From Burkholderiaceae bacterium (GTDB taxonomy: Bacteria; Pseudomonadota; Gammaproteobacteria; Burkholderiales; Burkholderiaceae), in assembly GCA_017998575.1 (NCBI GenBank), contig JAGOCV010000249.1, positions 1-6,135 of the forward strand: a stretch of 6,135 nucleotides of DNA. Reading direction: 5' to 3'. The position numbers and the translations under genes are program-made. Shown in pieces: positions 1 through 4,511 of the stretch; the stretch's first letter is position 1, and the number at the start of each line of letters is the position of its first letter. Under the pieces are notes generated by a model. The model was not told where the DNA came from. It was given only the letters and a program-made list of their open reading frames with translations, and made no database searches.

Positions 1-89
1 GGGTTGTCCAGCCCCGATATGAGTTGGGCGGTAGCGGCCGGTGCCGACGGCAGTGCGCCGGGCTGGGCCAGAAGGGCTTCAAGTTGCAA
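1..89 (-). CDS. Partial 5' end of a gene, possibly an HDOD-domain protein (runs off left edge)
   Basis: Only the first 29 codons are inside the window, read leftwards from a TTG start at 89-87. The frame has a stop upstream (TGA ending near 130) and no ATG or GTG between that stop and the TTG, so TTG is the only conventional start available. A GGGGGA Shine-Dalgarno-like site (positions 101-96) lies 6 bases before it, which supports the choice. The peptide begins MQLEALLAQPGALPSAPAAT and continues to an LISGLDN stretch. An 'LxxLLxxPxALPSxPxxxxxLI' pattern is typical of the first helix of HDOD-domain proteins, which are metal-independent HD-like regulators found in bacterial signalling proteins. 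Codons are mostly G/C-ending, as expected for a real gene in this genome. The gene lies downstream of tex on the same strand with a 189-base gap, so it probably has its own promoter. That it is coding is fairly likely; the HDOD assignment rests on about 25 residues and is tentative. Confidence 0.45.
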   Translation of the reverse strand, partial: MQLEALLAQPGALPSAPAATAQLISGLDN

Positions 90-95
90 CGCGCG

Positions 96-101
96 TCCCC
101 C
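96..101 (-). promoter_or_regulatory. Ribosome binding site deciding a TTG start
   Basis: GGGGGA on the minus strand, 6 bases before the TTG codon at 89-87. It is the only good Shine-Dalgarno match near any gene start in this window, and it is the main reason for placing the start of the left-edge gene here. Confidence 0.4.
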
Positions 102-224
102 AAAGACCGCACACCATCGCCGGGCACGTCAGGTCAGAAACACTCAGAAACATGCCGGCATTATCGGCCCCGACCCGGCAAGCGGCGCGACCCGTTCGAG
201 AATTTCTTGATTTGAGTCGTCGCA

Positions 225-259
225 GCCGCCGCGCTGTCGCGCCGTCACGACGCGGCGGC
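225..259 (-). other. GC-rich inverted repeat just past the end of tex
   Basis: GCCGCCGCG (225-233) and CGCGGCGGC (251-259) are perfect 9-base inverted repeats separated by 17 bases. They begin 20 bases beyond the tex stop codon. A transcript leaving tex could fold here. No U-run follows on the minus strand (the next bases are TGCGACGACTCAAATC), so this is not a classical intrinsic terminator. It could be an RNA 3'-end stabiliser, part of a Rho-dependent terminator, or chance in very GC-rich sequence. Confidence 0.3.
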
Positions 260-278
260 GCGCGCGACTGTCGGCGTA

Positions 279-2639
279 TCAGCGCCCGCCGCGCAACTTG
301 GCGAACGCGGCTTCCATGGCGTTCTGGCCGGCAGGCGCGCTCTGGCGCGGCATTTGCCGGCCCCGCCCTGCGGCCTCGTAGCGGTTGTCCCGAGGCGCGC
401 CATCCCGACCACCGGCCGGCCGCGCAGAGGCGTCGAGTTTCATGGTGAGACTGATGCGTTTGCGCACGGCATCGACCTCGAGCACCTTCACCTTGACGAT
501 GTCGCCCGTCTTGACCACTTCGCGCGCGTCGTTCACGAACTTGCTGGACAGCTGGCTCACGTGCACCAGTCCGTCCTGATGCACGCCCAGGTCGATGAAG
601 GCGCCGAACTGCGCCACGTTGCTCACCGTGCCTTCCAGCACCATGTCGGGCCGCAAGTCGGCGATGTCTTCCACGCCGTCGTTGAAGCGTGCCACCTTGA
701 AGTCGGGGCGTGGGTCACGCCCCGGCTTTTCCAGCTCGCCGAGGATGTCCTTCACGGTGATGACGCCGAAGGTTTCGTTGGCGAACAGCTCGGGTTTGAG
801 CGTCTTGAGGATCTCCGCGCGACCCATCAGCTCGGCCACCGGCCGGCCGGTCTGCGCCATCATCTTCTCGACGACGGGATAGGTCTCGGGGTGCACGCCG
901 GTCATGTCCAGGGGGTTGTCGCCACCGCGGATGCGCAGGAAGCCAGCGCTCTGCTCGAAGGTCTTGGCGCCCAGGCCGCCCACGTCCAGCAGCTGCTGGC
1001 GGCTGCCGAAGGCGCCGTTGGATTCGCGCCAGCGCACGATGGCGCGCGCCACGCTGGCCGACAGGCCCGAAACGCGCGAGAGCAACGGCACGCTGGCCGT
1101 ATTGAGATCCACACCCACGGCGTTCACGCAGTCTTCGACCACCGTGTCGAGCGTGCGGGCCAGCTCGCCCTGGTTCACGTCGTGCTGATACTGGCCCACG
1201 CCGATGGACTTGGGGTCGATCTTCACCAGCTCGGCCAGCGGATCCTGCAGGCGGCGTGCGATGCTGGCCGCGCCGCGCAGGCTCACGTCCACGTCGGGCA
1301 TTTCCTGGCTGGCGTATTCGCTGGCGCTGTAGACCGAGGCGCCCGCCTCGCTCACCACCACTTTCTCGATCGGTGTGGCCGTGGCGCCGGCCGATGCCGC
1401 ATGCTGGGCCAGCAGCTTGATCAGCTCGCCCGCGAGCTTGTCGGTCTCGCGGCTGGCCGTGCCGTTGCCGATGGCGATCAGGTTGACGTTGTGCTTCATG
1501 CACAGGCTCGCCAGCGTGGCGAGCGAGCCATCCCAGTCGCGGCGCGGCTCGTGCGGATAGACGGTGTGGGTGTCGACCAGCTTGCCGGTGGCATCGACCA
1601 CGGCCACCTTCACGCCGGTGCGGATGCCGGGATCGAGCCCCATCACGACGCGCGGGCCGGCTGGTGCGGCCAGCAGCAGGTCGCGCAGGTTGTCGCCGAA
1701 CACCTTGATGGCCACCTTCTCGGCGTCCTCGCGCAGGCGCGAGAACAGGTCGCGCTCGGTCGACAGGCTGAGCTTGACGCGCCACGTCCAGGCCACGCAC
1801 TTGCGGATCAGGTCGTCGGCGGGGCGGCCGGCGTGGCTCCAGCCCAGATGCAGCGCGATGCGGCCTTCGGCCACGCTCGGCTTGCCGGGCTCGGGCTCGA
1901 CCGGCAGCACCAGCTTCGCTTCGAGGATTTCCTGCGCGCGGCCCCGGAACACGGCCAGCGCGCGGTGGGAGGGCACGCGGCCGATGGGCTCGTCGTAGTC
2001 GAAATAGTCGCGGAACTTGGCGACGTCGGGATTGTTCTCGTCCTTGCCCTCGACCTTCTTGCTGCGCAGAAGGCCTTCGGTCCAGAGCCAGTCGCGCATG
2101 GCCTGCACCAGAGCAGCGTCTTCGGCCCAGCGCTCGGACAGCAGGTCGCGCACGCCGTCGAGCACGGCTGGCACGGTGGAGAAATCGACGCCGTCCTCGG
2201 CCGGCCGGGTGAACGCGGCGGCCTCGGTGGCCGGCTCCAGTGTCGGGTCGGCGAACAGCCGGTCGGCCAGCGGTTCCAGCCCCGCCTCGCGGGCGATCTG
2301 GCCCTTGGTGCGGCGGCGCGGCTTGTAGGGCAGGTAGATGTCTTCCAGCTCCTGCTTGGTGGGCGCGCCCATGATGGCGGCCGTCAGCTCCGGCGTGAGC
2401 TTGCCCTGCTCGTCGATGCTTTTGAGCACCGCCTCGCGGCGCTCTTCCAGTTCGCGCAGGTAGACCAGGCGCACTTCGAGTTCGCGCAGTTGTACGTCGT
2501 CGAGGCCGCCGGTGACTTCCTTGCGGTAGCGGGCGATGAAGGGGACAGTGGCGCCACCGTCGAGCAAGTCCACGGCCGAGCGGATCTGCGATTCGGCCAC
2601 TTTGATCTCGGCAGCCAGTTGCCGGATGATTTTCTGCAT
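279..2639 (-). CDS. tex: Transcription accessory protein Tex (S1 RNA-binding, YqgF-like domain)
   Basis: Tex is a conserved cytoplasmic nucleic-acid-binding protein linked to transcription and, in pathogens, to toxin or virulence gene expression. From the start at 2639 it has 786 residues, close to E. coli YhgF (about 773). Domains in order: the N-terminal Tex region with the hallmark TVPFIARYRKEVTGGLDD (about residues 31-48); a YqgF/RuvX-like RNase H fold with GLDPGIRTG (334-342) and IGNGTASRET (390-399); the YSASEYAS segment (about 437-444); two helix-hairpin-helix units (about 510-565, including LNTAS and LLDVGGLGAKTFEQ); and a C-terminal S1 domain (about 662-735, with GTVSNVAQFGAFIDLG and GLVHVSQLS). 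A roughly 50-residue Arg/Gly-rich tail follows. I chose MQKIIRQL at 2639 because homologues begin there. An in-frame ATG at 2723 would add 28 residues not typical of the family. Neither start has a clear Shine-Dalgarno site. The gene is intact, ends in TGA (281-279), and is transcribed divergently from the next gene. Confidence 0.96.
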   Translation of the reverse strand: MQKIIRQLAAEIKVAESQIRSAVDLLDGGATVPFIARYRKEVTGGLDDVQLRELEVRLVYLRELEERREAVLKSIDEQGKLTPELTAAIMGAPTKQELEDIYLPYKPRRRTKGQIAREAGLEPLADRLFADPTLEPATEAAAFTRPAEDGVDFSTVPAVLDGVRDLLSERWAEDAALVQAMRDWLWTEGLLRSKKVEGKDENNPDVAKFRDYFDYDEPIGRVPSHRALAVFRGRAQEILEAKLVLPVEPEPGKPSVAEGRIALHLGWSHAGRPADDLIRKCVAWTWRVKLSLSTERDLFSRLREDAEKVAIKVFGDNLRDLLLAAPAGPRVVMGLDPGIRTGVKVAVVDATGKLVDTHTVYPHEPRRDWDGSLATLASLCMKHNVNLIAIGNGTASRETDKLAGELIKLLAQHAASAGATATPIEKVVVSEAGASVYSASEYASQEMPDVDVSLRGAASIARRLQDPLAELVKIDPKSIGVGQYQHDVNQGELARTLDTVVEDCVNAVGVDLNTASVPLLSRVSGLSASVARAIVRWRESNGAFGSRQQLLDVGGLGAKTFEQSAGFLRIRGGDNPLDMTGVHPETYPVVEKMMAQTGRPVAELMGRAEILKTLKPELFANETFGVITVKDILGELEKPGRDPRPDFKVARFNDGVEDIADLRPDMVLEGTVSNVAQFGAFIDLGVHQDGLVHVSQLSSKFVNDAREVVKTGDIVKVKVLEVDAVRKRISLTMKLDASARPAGGRDGAPRDNRYEAAGRGRQMPRQSAPAGQNAMEAAFAKLRGGR

Positions 2640-2757
2640 GGATGGGGGAAGTCGTTGAAGCAAGGCGGAGCGATCCACCCGGACGAGCGCCGGGCGGCCA
2701 GAAACGAGCGGCGAGTGTGCCATAGCGCCAGAGGGGACATCGCTGTGCGCAACACCC

Positions 2758-2782
2758 TTCGCGCGGGCGCTGGCGGATTCGT
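2758..2782 (+). promoter_or_regulatory. PIP box (HrpX/HrpB-type plant-inducible promoter element)
   Basis: TTCGC (2758-2762), 15 bases, then TTCGT (2778-2782). This exactly fits the plant-inducible promoter consensus TTCGB-N15-TTCGB (B = C, G or T), the binding site of the AraC-family regulators HrpX (Xanthomonas, Acidovorax) and HrpB (Ralstonia, 'hrpII box'). These regulators activate type III secretion and effector genes inside plants. A -10-like CAGAAT follows at the expected distance of 31 bases. The start codon of the downstream gene lies 78 bases after the box. The match and spacing are read directly from the sequence; regulation by HrpX is inferred. Confidence 0.8.
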
Positions 2783-2783
2783 T

Positions 2784-2802
2784 TTCTGGCCCGGCGCCAG
2801 AA
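2784..2802 (+). repeat. Inverted repeat between the PIP box and the -10 element
   Basis: TTCTGGC (2784-2790) and GCCAGAA (2796-2802) form a perfect 7-base inverted repeat around a 5-base centre. It starts one base after the PIP box and covers the place where a -35 element would lie. It could be an operator for a second regulator or merely a chance palindrome. It lies upstream of the predicted transcription start, so it would act as DNA rather than as an RNA hairpin. Confidence 0.35.
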
Positions 2803-2813
2803 GGCCCGGCTCA

Positions 2814-2819
2814 CAGAAT
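2814..2819 (+). promoter_or_regulatory. -10 element paired with the PIP box
   Basis: CAGAAT matches the YANNNT -10 motif known from HrpX-dependent promoters. It begins 31 bases after the PIP box, inside the usual 30-32 base window. It predicts a transcription start near 2825-2828 and a 5' leader of about 35 bases before the ATG at 2861. Confidence 0.65.
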
Positions 2820-2860
2820 TCAGACTTCTCTGATCAACGAGCCTTGAGCCAAAACTGTCA

Positions 2861-4402
2861 ATGACTTTCTCAACGACTGGCAAGCCGAGCAACGACTTTC
2901 GCCTGACATCGGAACCACCGCAACCCCTGCTGCCACGAACCACCAACGAAGCCGACAACCCGCTACCCAGCGAAGAGCAGCCATCATCCGCTCCTGTCAG
3001 TAGCGCATCCAACCCGGTGGCGCAAACATTGAGTCTTCTCGTGGGAAGCACGACGGAATCCGACTTCACCAGCAAGAAGCCGGATGAAGATGCGGTGGAC
3101 CCGGCCGTCCTGCGGCAGGTCGATCGGCACTTCGCAGGCCTGAGGGCGCGCATCACGGCCGAGAACATCCGTGATGACGATGGGTCGCTTGCCGCCATGT
3201 TGCCGCACGACCGTGCGCGCGAGGTGGAGCAGCGAGTTGCAAAGATGCAGCAGGATTTCGATACGATGACCGAGGAAATCGCCGTTGACCTGACCCACCA
3301 TGGCTTCGATACAACCCGCCTCAGCGCAGTCCTGGAACGCGCGACCTCGATCGATCGGTTCACGATGGGGGCACTGGGCCTCACCAATGCAATGATCTTC
3401 AACACCGGGGGCGCGGTGGCCGACGTCGTGGCGCCCGCGGGGGTTGCTTACCTGCGTACGATTTACGGTCTGAGCGAAGATGTGGCTGAACGCGCCTACT
3501 CCGCCCTGGCGGCCGGTAGCCTGATGTTCGCCGACACCTCGCTCACCGGCCACATGGTGCGCTCGGCTTTCGGTTACAGGCCCTTCTATCTCGCGGTGCG
3601 CTCGCCCTCGCATGACCTGCATCCCACGATGGTGCGGCTGATGAATGAGTTCGGCGAACCTGCTCCGGGGTTCATGGGTCAGTTTGGCGAAGTTTCGAAA
3701 GCGCTCGCGCCCTACACCGCGCGCAATGAGCTGCTGGCTTCCAGCAAGCTGGCGCCGGTCGACCAACTGCCATGGTTCGATACGGTGGGCGAGACGGCGG
3801 GCGGATTCGCGGCCGGCGTCGGCAGCCAGGTCATCGGCATTCATGCGCAACGCCAGCGCTGCGCCTACGGTCCGCACATGCTGTTGAGCAGCAAGCAAGT
3901 CGTCCCGCTGCTGCTCGACGCCGAAAAGAGCATGGCGCTGCACAGCGGCCGGGGCCTCGCGAACGTGACAAGGGGGTTCACCAGCATCGGAACCGCGTTC
4001 CTGCCGCCCGCCGTCATCCCTCGCTCCATGGGCGGGCGTGAGCCCCATGAAATGCCGACCGTCTACGAAAAATTCGTGCCTCAAGTGGTCCAGCATCTGC
4101 CATCGGCCCTGTTCTCGGCAGCGGCGCTCGCGGTGGGCTTCTTCGCCAATACCTTCGCCAAGCAGAAAGTCAAGCATGCGATGACCGATGAAGCAGGCCG
4201 ACAGAATCCATGGACCGCCTTTACCCAAAGCCAGGTTAACGTGGCCGGCAAGTTCGTCGCGTATGAACTTGCCGCGTTGGGGCTCACCACTGGGGCGCAG
4301 ATCGAAGCCTGGCTGCGCGAAAAAAGCGGACCGGTGGGCAGCGCGCGACCCGCGCCTTCGACGGAGACCAAGCCTCTGACGTCCGCGGACTCGCCCGTCT
4401 GA
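2861..4402 (+). CDS. Putative type III secreted effector, family not recognised
   Basis: The product has 513 residues and I do not recognise its family. Its promoter has a PIP box and a correctly spaced -10, so it should be induced with a type III secretion system. The first 50 residues contain 9 Ser, 6 Thr and 9 Pro and have no acidic residue before position 12. This fits a disordered type III export signal, and there is no Sec signal peptide. Residues about 75-165 are charged and helix-prone. The rest alternates Gly/Ala-rich hydrophobic stretches (about 167-198, 212-230, 413-432, 461-485) with polar segments, suggesting a membrane-associated or pore-like fold. Only one cysteine (C334) is present and no catalytic triad, kinase, ADP-ribosyltransferase or LRR motif is evident. 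The tail after about 488 is again Ser/Pro/Thr-rich. No strong Shine-Dalgarno site precedes the ATG. The gene stands alone, and sampled lines look lower in GC than tex and the Kef gene, consistent with acquisition by transfer. That it is a real gene is well supported; the effector role is inferred. Confidence 0.75.
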   Translation: MTFSTTGKPSNDFRLTSEPPQPLLPRTTNEADNPLPSEEQPSSAPVSSASNPVAQTLSLLVGSTTESDFTSKKPDEDAVDPAVLRQVDRHFAGLRARITAENIRDDDGSLAAMLPHDRAREVEQRVAKMQQDFDTMTEEIAVDLTHHGFDTTRLSAVLERATSIDRFTMGALGLTNAMIFNTGGAVADVVAPAGVAYLRTIYGLSEDVAERAYSALAAGSLMFADTSLTGHMVRSAFGYRPFYLAVRSPSHDLHPTMVRLMNEFGEPAPGFMGQFGEVSKALAPYTARNELLASSKLAPVDQLPWFDTVGETAGGFAAGVGSQVIGIHAQRQRCAYGPHMLLSSKQVVPLLLDAEKSMALHSGRGLANVTRGFTSIGTAFLPPAVIPRSMGGREPHEMPTVYEKFVPQVVQHLPSALFSAAALAVGFFANTFAKQKVKHAMTDEAGRQNPWTAFTQSQVNVAGKFVAYELAALGLTTGAQIEAWLREKSGPVGSARPAPSTETKPLTSADSPV

Positions 4403-4420
4403 GTGTGTAGACACCAGACG
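4396..4420 (+). terminator. Hairpin overlapping the stop codon of the putative effector gene
   Basis: CGTCTG (4396-4401) pairs with CAGACG (4415-4420), and GTGT (4403-4406) pairs with ACAC (4411-4414). This gives a 10-pair stem with one bulged A (4402) and a GTAG loop. It includes the TGA stop codon (4400-4402). A second smaller hairpin, CGGCA (4426-4430) with TGCCG (4436-4440), follows. No U-run is present, so a classical intrinsic terminator is not supported. The hairpins may instead protect the mRNA 3' end or work with Rho. Confidence 0.35.
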
Positions 4421-4511
4421 TGCGGCGGCAGGCCATGCCGGGGCGCGCTAACATCGCACTCGCGCATGTCCGCCTTCCTTCCGTCTTGCCGCCCTCGCGG
4501 CCCACACCCTC

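Larger units (their letters stand above)
2640..2860. promoter_or_regulatory. Divergent intergenic region between tex and the putative effector gene
   Basis: These 221 bases separate the family-conserved tex start from the ATG of the plus-strand gene and must hold promoters for both directions. The plus-strand promoter is visible as a PIP box and -10 element, listed separately. I could not identify a convincing minus-strand sigma70 promoter for tex by eye. If tex instead starts at the in-frame ATG at 2723, the gap shrinks to 137 bases and still contains the whole plus-strand promoter. Confidence 0.6.

Noticed and set aside
151..165. GATAAT on the minus strand as a -10 promoter box for the left-edge gene.
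   Set aside because: It resembles a -10 hexamer, but no TTGACA-like element occurs 16-18 bases upstream (the hexamer at 17 bases is GCGCCG), so a promoter cannot be claimed.
1..215. Two plus-strand frames open from the left edge to 210 and 215.
   Set aside because: Their products are Arg/Pro/Ser-rich with no recognisable motif or good start. The minus strand offers a better-supported start with a Shine-Dalgarno site in the same stretch.
354..2864. An 836-codon open frame on the plus strand opposite tex.
   Set aside because: It is the antisense shadow of tex: very rich in His, Ala, Gly and Gln with no recognisable domain. GC-rich genes with strong third-position bias commonly leave a long open frame on the opposite strand. 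Tex is unmistakable on the minus strand.
715..3405. A long minus-strand open frame overlapping tex and the start of the effector gene.
   Set aside because: It is out of frame with tex, Arg/Ala-rich and low in complexity through the tex region, and crosses a divergent promoter. It is a composition artefact.
2984..4414. A 476-codon minus-strand frame opposite the putative effector gene.
   Set aside because: Its product is rich in His, Arg and Gly without domains or hydrophobic periodicity. The plus strand has the promoter, the ordered N-terminal composition and plausible hydrophobic segments, so the plus-strand gene is preferred.
4449..4454. TAACAT as a -10 element for the antiporter gene.
   Set aside because: It sits at a reasonable distance from the ATG at 4512, but no -35 match lies at the right spacing (CGGCAG is there), so I did not list it as a promoter.
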